A DNA stretch of 64,000 bases from Durusdinium trenchii (Eukaryota; Sar; Dinophyceae; Suessiales; Symbiodiniaceae): NCBI GenBank assembly GCA_963970005.1, contig CAXAMN010021361.1, positions 3,473,533-3,537,532 on the forward strand, read 5' to 3'. The notes beneath the pieces are model-generated. The model saw only the letters and a list, made by a program, of their open reading frames with translations. It searched no databases and had not been told where the DNA came from. This document shows positions 10,703 to 21,050 of the stretch, one piece after another. Numbering within the stretch: position 1 is the stretch's first letter; each line of letters starts with the position of its first letter. The translations under genes and the position numbers were made by a program.

Positions 10703-11321
10703 CTGTGAGAGAGTTGGAGTGTTTTGGCACCTTTCAGGGAACAGTTGGGGTGTCTGGCTGTTCTGAACTGGTGAACTGAAGCAGGTTGAGCCTTTTCAAG
10801 AGGGCTATCTACCCTCAACCCAGCAGTATATCTAGATTTGGAACAGTTTTGCTGACCAGGACGTCTTTCTACTACGTTGCACCTTGTTTCGCGTTGTAAA
10901 TACCCTTATAATCCCTTAATATCCCTTATATATCCTTATAAGCTGAAGAAATGTAGACAAAACGTGGACGTGGGAATGAAACCTCCTCCAGTCTTGGCAC
11001 AAAGGGCTGCACTTGAGCGAGGACCTGAGACTTGGCCAGTTGGTGTCTGCCATGAAATTCAGCGAGTTCGAGACCGAGTTCAAGACCCAGTTCAAGTGAA
11101 AAAACAGTGAACAACTTGAGCGAGCTGTTTTTTAATGCTTTTGAGCAATTTTCGAAGAGTCAGTTGCAAGACGGAAAACAGCTTCTCTCAGGTTCAACCT
11201 GGAATCGTGTCTTCAAACTTCAAAACCAAGAAGTACTCCTGGGCCTTAATTTTTTTGCCGGAAAAACTGGCAACCGGCTTCCCACGTGGGAATTCTCTTC
11301 CCATTTGTTGGACATGCCAAC

Positions 11322-11428
11322 CTGGGCAAACTTGTGTTCACTGGCGTCCATGGTGATAAGAATTTTGGAGAGTCTTGGACCGCGTTGGACAGGCGATCCT
11401 AAAAGCTGAGACAAAGCAGAGTCAAATC
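11322..11428 (-). CDS. Internal exon, unknown protein
   Basis: The acceptor TTGTGTTGCACAG|GA and the donor GCCCAG|GTTGGC enclose two bases plus 35 codons. The peptide includes FDSALSQLLGSPVQRGPRLS and ITMDASEHKFAQ. Its entry phase does not match the exit phase of the exon at 11881, so at least one exon between them was missed. Confidence 0.6.
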
Positions 11429-11880
11429 CTGTGCAACACAATGGTAGAAGGGATCGACTGTGTCTTCACCCCAAGGAGGGTTCCAATTCGCCTCTGTCAA
11501 CTGAATCAAACAGACTCATCTCCTCAAGCTGTCATAGACTAAAGATCAACCTGCACCGTTCAGGGATGACTGGTAGAATCTGGTAGAACCTCATGACGGC
11601 CTCTTGGCTTTGCACCTGGTCTCTTGTTCCTGGTTTGTCAGCGCAAGCTGCATGTGGCTTTCGATCTCTCAAACTTCCCTTCCAGCGATGCCGCATCAGG
11701 GGTGGAAGGCATAGAAGCCTTCTGAACCGGACTCCGTTTTCAAGTGTCTGAGAGCATGGCCTGTCCGGCTGTCCGACTGTCCTTCTAAAACTCCGTCGAC
11801 TGTTGGCATTGGTGAGTGACATATACCAAGGGTATCGGTATCCCAAGGGTTTCACCAATTCCTGTCTCACCCTGTCTCAC

Positions 11881-12045
11881 CTGGGGAGGGCATCTTTTTT
11901 TCGACCAACGCCCAGCCTCCCCGTTGGCATTGATGGCTTGGGGCCGCCGGTGCACGGCTGTCTCTCCGGTCGACGCGCCGACTGCGCCGACGGTATCGGG
12001 CGCTTTGTACAAAGGACCTTTCTGGTACATGTTCTGGCATTCTAT
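11881..12045 (-). CDS. Internal exon, unknown protein
   Basis: A textbook donor (CCCCAG|GTGAGA) closes a frame with strong G/C third-base bias. It includes KAPDTVGAVGASTGETAV and INANGEAGRWSKKRCPPQ. Starting at GCCAG|ATA gives 55 codons in phase 0, matching the phase-0 exit of the next exon to the right. Confidence 0.6.
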
Positions 12046-12348
12046 CTGGCATCAATTCTGTTATTCTATGTGGCATAGTGGGAATCTCCCCTACAACTTC
12101 GAAATCGCCAGCGGATCGCCCCACCGTGCCCACCTTGCTGATGTTGTTCAATCCTCAACACCGAAGGAACGAATCGGTGTATCACCCCGTCCGGGTACCA
12201 TGCACGAAGCCGGCTTGTTGTTCGGCACCCACATGGACACGAGAATCCTCCGACCCAGGAAATGGGTTCATCAATTACTGAATCTAGAGATGTTTACACG
12301 TTTGCACGTGTTTAAACATTAGTTGCATTCTCTGCTTCCAAACACCAC

Positions 12349-12531
12349 CTTGCGGCTTCCAACTGCGAATGCATTCAACCAGTCCAGCGTCGTCGGGACC
12401 GTGACCGTGACCGGTGTCTTGTTGCCTTGCAACCCTGAATTACTGAAATCAAATATCGGAGGGCCTGTCACAGTGAGGCCGCTCTTGATATCGACTTGAT
12501 GGGATGCAAGGCGGTTGGACTGATCTTCGTC
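12349..12531 (-). CDS. Internal exon, beta-rich unknown domain
   Basis: The exon is exactly 61 codons, phase 0 at both ends, from GATGGTAG|GAC to CGCAAG|GTGGTG. The peptide alternates polar and hydrophobic residues (QVDIKSGLTVTGPPIFDFS and GNKTPVTVTVPTTLDWL), which suggests a beta-sandwich-like extracellular segment. The family is unknown. It is one of the clearest exons in the left third of the window. Confidence 0.7.
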
Positions 12532-13242
12532 CTACCATCATCTGCATACTCATCTGCTGCATCTTGTTGATTGTGCTTGCTGGGGTTTGATGACCATTAA
12601 TAGTGGCAAAACCGTGCCAAGAAAGAGAGGAGGGAATGGGGCAAACATGAACAAATTTATTGAAGAGATAGAGGAGACTGTCAAACAAATGGATAATCTT
12701 GGATCTGTATGTGCCGCCAAATGAAGTCAGGCCAAAAGACATGTCAACTCATTGATCCCCCATTGGTTCCATCCCGAAAAGAACCCCAACAGCGCACCAA
12801 ACATGCAAGAGGACCATATAATTGGACACTTGTGTTAATTGAGGGTGGATGGCAGTGGATGGTTTGTAAGAGGATTCAGGTCAGTAGTGAACAAGATTCC
12901 ATTTGTTGTGCCAACAGGATGAACAACGCGCCACTAGTTTCTGCCAATTTGTTCTTAACTCTACATCGTCATAAACTCTGTCCCATATGTACACACAGTT
13001 CATGAGATTGGGCTTATCATGAACCACGGAGGCTCTATTGAGCAAATAAAATCAATCTTTTATGTAGACAGCTGATTAACAAGCCACCGCACATGGAGAT
13101 GTAAAGCCATTCCGGTAGAGGATTTTATGAGTCAAAAGTCTACATTATATACTACTACTACTACTACTACTATTATTATTACTATACTACTACTTACTCT
13201 AGAAATGGAAATAGGAAACACAAAAAACACATATTTCTCCAC

Positions 13243-13462
13243 CCCACTCATTGCTCCAGGCTACCGATCTTTGCCCGTGCTGCGTCACTGTGTCGTCCTG
13301 TCTCCAGCCTGGGGAGGAGTCCGAAACCACGGGAGGTTCACACCCCTCCAAGTGCCTTCCTGATATCCTACGAGTGTCAACCAACGAGTGAAGGACACTA
13401 GGGATGTTCCAAGCGAAATCTCTGGCGGAGCTGATGCTGCCGGAATTTTCACCATTGCCACC
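13243..13462 (-). CDS. Internal exon, unknown protein
   Basis: The acceptor GGTGGTAG|GGT and the donor GAGTGGG|GTGGAG give 73 codons plus one base. The peptide includes GENSGSISSARDFAWNIPS, RHLEGCEPPVVSDSSPGWR and QRSVAWSNEWGG. Codon bias is good and no family was recognised. The donor could lie earlier, at TCG|GTAGCC. Confidence 0.55.
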
Positions 13463-13842
13463 CTACCACCCTGCCAGCTCAGCGGCTGCAAAAACGCAAG
13501 AGTGCTAAATCACCGTGCCCCAGCAAGCTATGAGTGCTTAAATCACCATGACCTGGCAAAAGACTGAAGGGCCGTGATGTTTCATCACCCTTAAAGGTGG
13601 ATGAGGTTGGCACCCCGAAAGTTGAACATCGCCTAATATTCAAAAAAGTCGCCCCGACCCTAACCCAATATTCAAATTGGAACAGCTCTTCACAACTGCT
13701 TCTGCCATTTTCCACAGCTATGTCATCATTACAAACATGGATGTGTATTAAACTAGCGACACCTCCCACAACCCCCCTGGACCAAACCCTCTCTGCCCAC
13801 TTCAATACAAACCCGCATGGTGTAGGATAATAACACTTCTAC

Positions 13843-13971
13843 TCTCCACAGTCCCTGCCACACCCTCCCTGGGCTGGGTGAAGGACCATTGAAGCTGTGC
13901 GTCGATGTGGCACACGTCGAACCTGACCATTTGCAAACGAGGACCCAGGGCAGTTCGAAGCCTCGTGCTCT
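13843..13971 (-). CDS. Internal exon, unknown protein
   Basis: A T-rich acceptor (TTTCGGTGCAG|AG) and a GAGA|GTAGAAG donor enclose two bases, 42 codons and one base. The peptide is STRLRTALGPRLQMVRFDV, then CHIDAQLQWSFTQPREGV. Function is unknown. Confidence 0.6.
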
Positions 13972-14454
13972 CTGCACCGAAAGATTTCAAACGAAGACCG
14001 ACCAAACTTATACAATATCTTTAAGCATTGACAAACAATATTTGACTGATAGTTCAAATCAAATCAATACTAATATATATATATATATATATTAGCCAAG
14101 TATTAGTATATATATATATCGTTTTTCTTCCATGAAGAAATGGGTCGAACACCGCTCCATCGGGAGTTTGGGGAGTATACAAGAAGGACCCAACCTACAT
14201 CTGTCAAACACCCCTCCCGGGCCGGTGTGTCGGTGTGGGTGTGTGGGTGTGTGTCCATTTGTGATGCTTTAGAGGTGACCAAGAGGTGTTCATCTACCCC
14301 TCAGATGGATGTTGCATCTTAGAGGATACATGTGTATCATGTATATAATAGAGTGAACCCCCGAAAGACCTCTACAGGAAGACCCGAACGCAATAGAACT
14401 TACTTGGACTACAAACCAATTACGGTAAACTGGTAAACTACAAACCATGTCATT

Positions 14455-14597
14455 TCATCCGTCCCTTGCGACTCCATCCATGAACGTGCTGAGCGGCAAC
14501 TCCCGATCGCCGTTCGCGTCGAGCTCGCGCAAAAGCCCTGTGGAGCAGTCCTCAGTGAGAGTGGGGTGGTCCCACAAGATCCCCGCAAGAGGTGGTG
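14455..14597 (-). CDS. EF-hand-like exon, possibly C-terminal
   Basis: After TGCTTACTAAAG the frame encodes 46 codons to a TGA. It contains LLRELDANGDRELPLSTFMD, which matches the helix-loop-helix spacing of an EF-hand. Loop positions 1, 3 and 5 are D, N and D. Position 6 is R rather than G and position 12 is T rather than E, so Ca2+ binding is probably weak. Either this is a terminal exon or it ends at an upstream GC-type donor. The EF-hand call is from motif spacing alone. Confidence 0.55.
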
Positions 14598-14624
14598 CTT
14601 TAGTAAGCAACCACAAAGTTGGGG

Positions 14625-14735
14625 CTAGGTCCAGTCCAGTACCTGTTGTTTTTGGTGAACAAGTTCCAGCTACCTGTTGTTGTTGGTGAACACGTCCAGT
14701 CCAGCTACCAGTGGTTTTTGGTGAGCAAGTCGGTA
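14625..14735 (+). repeat. 35-bp minisatellite, cluster 1
   Basis: About three diverged copies of a unit of roughly 35 bp, GGTGAACAAGTCCAGTCCAG followed by CTACCTGTTGTTTTT. The same unit recurs at 18020-18260 and 19660-19800 in the same orientation. Confidence 0.8.
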
Positions 14736-14766
14736 GGGGGGGTTGGGGTGGGTGGGTGGGTGGGGA
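14734..14766 (+). repeat. G-rich tract with G-quadruplex potential
   Basis: The plus strand carries a run of seven G followed by four further runs of three or four G separated by single T or TT. This satisfies the usual four-run pattern for an intramolecular G-quadruplex. It directly abuts minisatellite cluster 1. Confidence 0.7.
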
Positions 14767-15231
14767 TGTAATTTAAAAATATGGTTATGTAAAGTTGACT
14801 TGTACGTACTTCGCAACCATGGGCAAGGTTTGTTCGATGCAGCTTGTTTGCAGACGCACGTGCCTTACACGCGAAGGTGGACTTAAATGCGCACGCGCAC
14901 AGGAGAGTGTTCGTTGTATGTACATTCTTTTAAATGCGCGCGTATCACGTAGCTGACACGGTGTATGTCCGAAGTTTTTTGCATGAATGCCCAAAAAATA
15001 ACGACCGTTTGTTTTTAGTATTGTTGCTTCGGTTGGTTGGTGTGTCTTGTCCTCCGGGTTTCTTGATTACAACGATTGTGGCGGGTGAACGTGCTTACTT
15101 TAGATCAATCATATAGATGGTTTGACTGTGTTTGACTCGGGATTTCGGTAACCCCAGTGCCAGCTTGAGCCGAGGGGTATGGCTTCTTCACTGGCAGCTG
15201 CCAGGGCATGCCAACGGCAATCTGAGCTCAC

Positions 15232-15306
15232 CTGGAACGCTGTGCTCAAGACAGCGCATGAATCTGTCCCAAAAGCAGTTAGCGCGCGCAATGCATCGCC
15301 AATCAC
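15232..15306 (-). CDS. Short internal exon, unknown protein
   Basis: Exactly 25 codons in phase 0 lie between GATGATAG|GTG and TTCCAG|GTGAGC. The peptide is VIGDALRALTAFGTDSCAV with LSTAFQ. The donor matches the GTGAG consensus. Function is unknown. Confidence 0.6.
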
Positions 15307-15312
15307 CTATCA

Positions 15313-15440
15313 TCAGCTGGGTTGCTCTGTAGTGTTGTGGCCAATTCCTGTTGCTCCAAGCTCGGCTGGGTTTGCTTTGCAGTATTGCGGTCAAAGCGTG
15401 TTGCTTAAACTCAGCTGGGTTTGCTTTGCAGTGTGTGGTC
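15313..15440 (+). repeat. 50-bp tandem repeat, about 2.5 copies
   Basis: CAGCTGGGTTGCTCTGTAGT, CGGCTGGGTTTGCTTTGCAG and CAGCTGGGTTTGCTTTGCAG recur at a spacing of about 50 bp. Each copy is followed by a GTGGCC/GCGGTC-type segment. Confidence 0.75.
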
Positions 15441-15715
15441 GAAGCCCGAAGAAACCTCTTCATTCCAAAACTTCCTTTGGCAACTGTTCTTTCATAGCCC
15501 TAACTGCCACGCGTTAACCCTGCAGAGAATGTTGGAACATTGGCAGTAATAGTCCGGAGCCGCTCCATACTGAAGGCGGTGTCTTCTTGGTTGGAATGTC
15601 ATCCAAAACCGTAATCTCACTGATAATCTGTTGTCCCTGACGCCTCAGGATGCTCAGCTGCGTCTCCATAAATGCTTCGAAGCTTTCATAACAATCATAG
15701 CCTTCATTGTCTTCA

Positions 15716-15964
15716 TCAGTGCCCCATAATTTTGCAAGGCGTCTTCAAGGAACCCTTCTCAAGCACAAGGTGACACGCCAAAGTCTTTAGAAAATCCTCT
15801 GCAAATTGTGGGCAACATTCCAGTTCTTGCAGAATGTATCCACGACTCATAACACGTACTGTGGAAATCGCAAAATGGTTGGAGTTCGGCTTTAAAGCTA
15901 CAGGGGCGCCCGTCCCCGGGAGCCAATATATGTAGCAAAACAGCAACCCCATTCTCGGAAACCT
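15716..15964 (-). CDS. Possible cyclic-nucleotide-binding-like exon with a frame break
   Basis: A very strong acceptor (TTTTTTCTTCAG|AG) opens a frame with VSENGVAVLLHILAPGDG, resembling the ENG..V.vL.pGD strand of cyclic-nucleotide-binding domains. After about position 15905 the likeness continues in another frame with FAISTVRVMSRGYILQELE and CCPQFAEDFLKTLACHL, like the end of that fold, to a TGA at 15716. Either a one-base difference from a working copy or a missed splice explains the change. The family call is tentative. Confidence 0.35.
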   Translation of the reverse strand, partial: RFPRMGLLFCYIYWLPGTGAPVALKPNSNHFAISTVRVMSRGYILQELECCPQFAEDFLKTLACHLVLEKGSLKTPCKIMGH

Positions 15965-16174
15965 CTGAAGAAAAAACGTGTGGCTGACTTAAGTCCTGCG
16001 TCTGGCCTGTAGGTTCACATGCTTGGGCGCCATAGCTCTCGCCTGCAAAGCGCTCAAACGAATCTGGTAGCTTTAGGAAGCGACTACAATCGCGCCTGGT
16101 GCAAAGGGATGACAACTGCCATGCACGCGATTGAGCTACTGCAAGACAATGTCACGCGCGTTTATGGCACTTTC

Positions 16175-16489
16175 TCTCTCTCTCTCTCCAGTAATGACCC
16201 CTGACCCATGCTCATAGACAGGCCCACGCGTGACGATGGAGAGGAGAGGATATATCAATCCACCTGCGCTTGTGGATGAAAAGCCCCCCGGCCACATGTG
16301 CGCGCACACGCGAATAGACAAAGAAATGAGGCTAATGAGAAGGTGATGGCATCCCACTTGTGCGGCGCTCTCAACAAGGAGCAGCCCAGACCCGACCCAT
16401 TGAAAGCATGGATTGAGCAAAGCTGCCCCATATGTGGTGTCAAGACGCAGGTAACCCACACCTAGCACATGGAAAAGCTCTCGGTACAC
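16175..16489 (-). CDS. Possible hydrophobic exon, unknown protein
   Basis: A long frame after GCTGAG contains VYRELFHVLGVGYLRLDTTY, QWVGSGLLLVESAAQ and a hydrophobic stretch HLLISLISLSIRVCAHMW that could cross a membrane. A second frame over part of the interval is also open. Exon limits are approximate. Confidence 0.4.
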
Positions 16490-16702
16490 CTCAGCATCTC
16501 AAATGAGCAGATATGTTCCTCACGATGCTCATGGCACTGACACTCCTTCAGCGTCACAGCCTGGCGCTGACACTATCACACATCTGTGCTTTAATATACC
16601 ATTCCCTTTAATTTCAGGCCATAGTTTCCTCTGTGTTGAAATTCATGCACCAACGCTAGTCCGTGCGAGTTTTGGCAGGTTAGGTGGCTGGAGGAACCAT
16701 AC

Positions 16703-16887
16703 CTCGACAGGAGAGAAACATTTGGGGGGACGATTGGGCCGTTAAAGTGATGTTCCTGCAGGTCACAGCAACAGATCCTGCGTCTGTCGCGGGCCTCCGC
16801 CTGCTCCAGAGTGGGGGGGATCGTGGGCACCAGCAGTTGCTGGCCTGCAGCTTCAATCGCAAAGGCGATGACAAATTTTGACCTCGT
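16703..16887 (-). CDS. Internal exon, unknown protein
   Basis: From TTTCACAAG|ACG to TGTCGAG|GTATGG there are 61 codons plus two bases with strong G/C third-base bias. The peptide includes KFVIAFAIEAAGQQLLVPTI and RICCCDLQEHHFNGPIVP. It is a clear coding segment, and the family is unknown. Confidence 0.65.
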
Positions 16888-17049
16888 CTTGTGAAAGCAC
16901 GTGCAGCTTCTCTATGCGTATTCATATTCTCCGCATTCTTGCTCGCCATGGCTTCGCTGGCACGACACGAACTACTCTGTATCGGTTGTAGCTTTCTGGG
17001 TTTCTCCTCTGTTGTCGAAGCGTTTAGCCTCATCAAAGGGTGGTGAGCA

Positions 17050-17180
17050 CTGGCCGTAAGATGCCGTAAGCCCTCCCGATGCTCGCAGCAACATCAATGA
17101 ACAATTCGTTGATCCTAGCCCACAACCTAGACGTAAAAATCTCAAAGGTGCCAATGTAAGCTGTAAACATCTTCCTTTCT
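17050..17180 (-). CDS. Possible exon, unknown protein
   Basis: The frame reads KMFTAYIGTFEIFTSRLWAR, then INELFIDVAASIGRAYGILR, which is protein-like with mixed helix and hydrophobic faces. A possible donor is CGGCCA|GTGCTC and the acceptor is not fixed. It continues the same-strand exon series. Confidence 0.45.
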
Positions 17181-17186
17181 GCATGT

Positions 17187-17394
17187 CTAACTTTGCTCTT
17201 TCTTTCTCTCGATTGGCAATCCACGGACATCGGCACTATACAGCAGCCTGTACTTCAAAGTGGCTGCGCGGATACGTCTGAGCGGGAATCCAAAACGCGA
17301 ATAGGAGGGCCCAATCTTGCATTGGAGAGTCTGCCAAAACACGCTGTTGAGCAAAGGGCTTGATTCATCTGACGCCATTGCAGCGTTATTGTGA
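17187..17394 (-). CDS. Probable exon, unknown protein
   Basis: The frame from GGCGTCAG|T reads ASDESSPLLNSVFWQTLQCK and YSRFGFPLRRIRAATLKYR, then a basic tail to a TAG at 17187. Codon bias is good in the middle. The true 3' splice limit may lie before the stop. Confidence 0.5.
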
Positions 17395-17447
17395 CTGACG
17401 CCTCTCCCCCCCAAAACACTACGTTTCATTCCAGCAGCGATGTTCAC

Positions 17448-17525
17448 CTGCGGTTGATCTCCTATGCGGATACATGATTGTCCGATCGACAATTGTCACG
17501 AGGCAAGTGCAAACCATCCTTGGCG
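17448..17525 (-). CDS. Internal exon, unknown protein
   Basis: A superb acceptor (TTTCTGTTTACAG|CG) and a CGCAG|GTGAAC donor enclose 25 codons plus three split bases. The peptide is PRMVCTCLVTIVDRTIMYPH. The exit phase does not fit the exon at 17394 as drawn. Confidence 0.5.
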
Positions 17526-17529
17526 CTGT

Positions 17530-18010
17530 AAACAGAAACAACGGAGAAGATATGGAAAGGCTCAAAGGCCTAATTTGTGCCAAAATGGTCGCCTCCGTGT
17601 TTTTGGTTTGATTTGTTGATGAGTCCCTGAGGTTACTTTCCAACCACGCTATAAGCCTCTTGACAAGATGGTGAACTTTTTGTTTAGAACTTCCCCCTTA
17701 CACGCGCTGAAGGGGCCTTCCTAATTCATGAGGTGCGTGGTTTTGTCACACTACTGTACCACTGTACACTGGCTGGGGCGCTTGGCCTGTGTTTTATTCG
17801 TACACATGCTTGCACCAATACTAGCTGTAGTTTGCATCTTAGTTGCCACTTGAGAGCCCACTTCGTTTTCGGTCTGACAAGCGGGGAGTACTGCGGAGGC
17901 TCCCGTGATGCAGTCCTCATTGCCTAGTGGTTTTGTGGGGCCACATTTGGTGACACCACAGGATCGGAAAAACCGGCTTGAACGCGAACGACCGTGCCGG
18001 AGAGATTTCA
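17530..18010. other. No confident gene
   Basis: A minus-strand frame with NEDCITGASAVLPACQTENE near 17770-17930 is protein-like but lacks clear limits. Nothing else is supported here. Confidence 0.3.
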
Positions 18011-18019
18011 TGGTTTGAA

Positions 18020-18260
18020 CAAGTCCAATGCAGCTTTTGATGAACAAGTCCAGTCCAGCTACCTGTCGTTTTTGGTGAACAAGTCCAGTCCAGCTGTCGT
18101 TTTTGGTGAACAAGCCAAGTCCAGCTACCTGTCGTTTTGTGTGACCAAGTCCAGTCCAGCTGCCCGTCGTTTGTGGTGACCAAGTCCAGTCCAGCTAGCT
18201 GCTGTCGTTTTTGGTCCAGCTAGCAGTCGTTTTTGGTGAACAAGCCCAGTCCAGCTACCT
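18020..18260 (+). repeat. 35-bp minisatellite, cluster 2
   Basis: Six or seven imperfect copies of the unit AAGTCCAGTCCAGCTACCTG followed by TCGTTTTTGGTGAAC. The copies vary in length and sequence. The cluster runs directly into a GTT trinucleotide array. Confidence 0.9.
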
Positions 18261-18355
18261 GTTGTTGTTGTTGTCGTTGTTGTTGTTGGTTGTTGGTTGT
18301 TGGTTGTCGGTTGTTGGTTGTTGGTTGTTGGTTGTTGGTTGTTGTTGTTGTTGTT
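18260..18355 (+). repeat. GTT/GGTT array
   Basis: GTTGTT and GTTGGTTGTTG units run for about 90 bp on the plus strand. Reading frames through it are compositional. Confidence 0.9.
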
Positions 18356-18717
18356 GGTAGAGACAAAAACAGCTGCCCGACATAGTTGTCACATGTTGCA
18401 AGTCAGGGATTTCACAGGGACACTGTTAGGGATAGGGTCGAAGGTTTGGAGAGATGCTAGTAGCTGGACTTCTTGTCGTTGTGGTACTCAAGTCTTGGTT
18501 GGTCTGTTTCTTGTTTTTTGATGTTTTGTTGGGATGTTGTTCTGGAGGGGGGGTCAAAAAACAACAACGGGGCTGCAGATTTTGTTTCGAGGGGGGGTAG
18601 AGACAACAACATCTTCTGAGGGGGGGGTTAAAGAAACAACAACGGGGCTGCAGTTTTTGTCTCTAGGATGTGGTAGAGGTTCTAAGTAGAAGTTTTACAG
18701 AGGCTTAGCTGACCGGA

Positions 18718-19205
18718 CTACTACCACCACCACCACCAACAACAACACAACAACCACCACCAACAACAACAAAAAAAAAACAAAAACAACAACAACAACA
18801 ACAACAACCACCAACAACAACAACAACAACAACAACAACCAACAACAACAACAACCAACAACAGCAACAACAACAACAAACAACCAACAATCAACAACCA
18901 ACAACAACCAACAACAGCAACAACAACAAGAACAACAACAAACAACCAACAACAACCAACAACAACCAACACCAACACCAACACCAACACCAACACCAAC
19001 ACCAACAACAACAACAACAACAACAACAACAACCACAACCAAAACCAAAACCACAACCAACAACCAACAACAACAACAACAGCAGCAACCAACAACCAAC
19101 AACCAACAACAACCACAACCACAACCACAACCACAACCACCACCACCAACAACAGCAACAACCACAACCACAACCACAACCAACAACCACAACAACAACA
19201 ACAAG
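18718..19205 (+). repeat. AAC/CCAAC array, opposite orientation to the GTT array
   Basis: About 490 bp of AAC, ACC, CCAACA and CCACAA units. It is the reverse complement type of the GTT array 360 bp to its left, so the two form an inverted pair. The translated Cys/Val/Leu-rich frames are artefacts of the repeat. Confidence 0.92.
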
Positions 19206-19339
19206 GTACAAACAAAAACTGCAGCCATGTTACAAGATATTTTGGTCCTTCGTCTCTACAAGGGGCTGGAAACAAAATTTGCAACCCTGTCGTTGTTATT
19301 TAGACCCCCCCGAAATCAACCAGCCAACATGTACTTTTA

Positions 19340-19493
19340 CCAGTAGCGGTAGTGCTTGTACTAGTGCTAGTACTAGTGGTACTAGTACTAGTAGTGGTAG
19401 TAGTAGTAGTAGTCGTAGTCGTAGTCGTCGTAGTAGTCGTAGTAGGAGGAAAAGTAGTAGTAGTAGTCGTAGTAGTAGTAGTACTAGTAGTAC

Positions 19494-19536
<43 letters not shown>

Positions 19537-19546
19537 NNNNNNNNNN

Positions 19547-19594
<48 letters not shown>

Positions 19595-19660
19595 TGGTAG
19601 TGGTAGTGGTAGTGGTAGTGGTAGCAGTAGTAGTAGTAGTCGTGGTGGTGGTGGTGGTTG
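19340..19660 (+). repeat. AGT array containing an assembly gap
   Basis: AGT, CGT and GGT-type triplets run on the plus strand and are interrupted by ten N at 19537-19546. The true array length is therefore unknown. Confidence 0.92.
19537..19546. other. Assembly gap of ten N
   Basis: Ten N bases interrupt a perfect AGT run. A fixed-size gap in a microsatellite indicates that reads failed to span it. Confidence 0.99.
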
Positions 19661-19800
19661 TTGTGAACAAGTCCAGTCCAGCTACCTCTCGGTTTGGTGA
19701 ACAAAGCCAGGTGAGCAACCTGTCGTTTTTGGTGAGCAAGCCCAGTCCAGCTACTTGTCGTGTTTGGTGAACAAGTCCAGTCCAGGTTCCCGTCGTTCTT
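19660..19800 (+). repeat. 35-bp minisatellite, cluster 3
   Basis: Three to four copies of the AACAAGTCCAGTCCAGCTAC unit in the same orientation as clusters 1 and 2. They immediately follow the AGT array. Confidence 0.88.
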
Positions 19801-19809
19801 TTTGTTGTG

Positions 19810-20590
19810 CCTCCAAATTGTGCTACCAACTCTCCCCAGTTGTGTTGAAGATTCCCAAACCAGACAAAGCCACTGGCTACCATTGCAGCTGGTACCGAAG
19901 TCAGGCGTCCAGGTCAAGGCTTCATGGATCCAAAGGTACACGGTACAAGTGAAGATGTGCAGCCCCTGATTGAGGAGAAACAATTGTAATCTTGAGGTCA
20001 TTGAGATGACAAACTCTATATATTAGTCTAGAGTCTAGACATGATATATAGATATTTCAAAATTATCATAACTTTGGAGAATTCGGAAATGCTCGTCAAC
20101 CATGACGAACCAATTCCTTTTGTGGTCAGCAAGAGTTTTACCCGCTTCTGAACAAAAGCTTTCACACGAGGAACAAAAGCTTTCACACGAGCTCCTCACT
20201 GAAACTAGTAACAAATTTGAAGGGACCCAAGTTCTGAGCATCGGCTTCAGAAACAAAGGAGGTCGGGAGTTTCTGTTCGAATCTTTTAGTGGAAATCATC
20301 GATCCTTTTCGAATTACTGGGCACCATTTTTGGATGCACCAACGAGCGATACTTGGGAGTGACCTAAGGGGTCCTGTTGATTGCTTGTCTCACCTGGTTT
20401 TTCCCTGTTCGGTGATGAGATTTTCAGGGTGCATCAGCAGGCTATGTGAGCGACAGGCAAAACTATAGGGGTCATTTGGCGGGAAGTTTTAAGGCAGGTA
20501 TTGTTTTTGGGATTGGTATGGTCTTTGTTCAATCCTTTTGCATTTTTCGAGGTATCGTCTACATGTAAGTTGCAGTGGAAAGTGATTTTG
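19810..20590. other. No confident gene
   Basis: On the minus strand near 20397-20450 a frame SLLMHPENLITEQGKT ends at a good ACCAG|GTGAGA donor and may be a small exon. The rest shows nothing supportable. Confidence 0.3.
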
Positions 20591-20599
20591 CAAATGATG

Positions 20600-20894
20600 A
20601 GTAGAAGTAGTAGTAGTCGTCGTCGTGGTAGTGGTAGTGGTAGTTGTAGTGGTAGTGCTAGTGCTAGTGCTAGTGGTGGTGGTCGTGGTCGTGGTGGTGG
20701 TGGTGGTGGTGGTCGTGGTCGTGGTCGTCGTCGTAGTAGTAGTAGTAGTAGTAGGAGTAGGAGTAGGAGTAGGAGTAGTGGTGGCAGGGGTAGTGGTAGT
20801 AGTAGTGGTAGTCGTAGTGGTAGTCGTAGTGGTAGTAGTAGTAGTAGTGGTAGTAGTAGTAGTAGCAGCAGCAGCAGTAGTAGTAGTAATAGCG

Positions 20895-20928
<34 letters not shown>

Positions 20929-21050
20929 GAGTAGGAGTAGGAGTAGGAGTAGGAGTAGGAGTAGGAGTAGGAGGAGTAGTAGTAGTAGTAGTACTGGTGG
21001 TGGTGGTGGTGGTGCTAGCAGTATAGTAGCAGAAGTAGAAGTAGTGGAAG
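20600..21050 (+). repeat. AGT/GGT/AGG trinucleotide array
   Basis: About 450 bp of AGT, CGT, GGT, AGG and AGC triplets on the plus strand, purer in some parts than others. Long open frames on both strands here reflect the three-base periodicity and are not genes. Confidence 0.92.
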
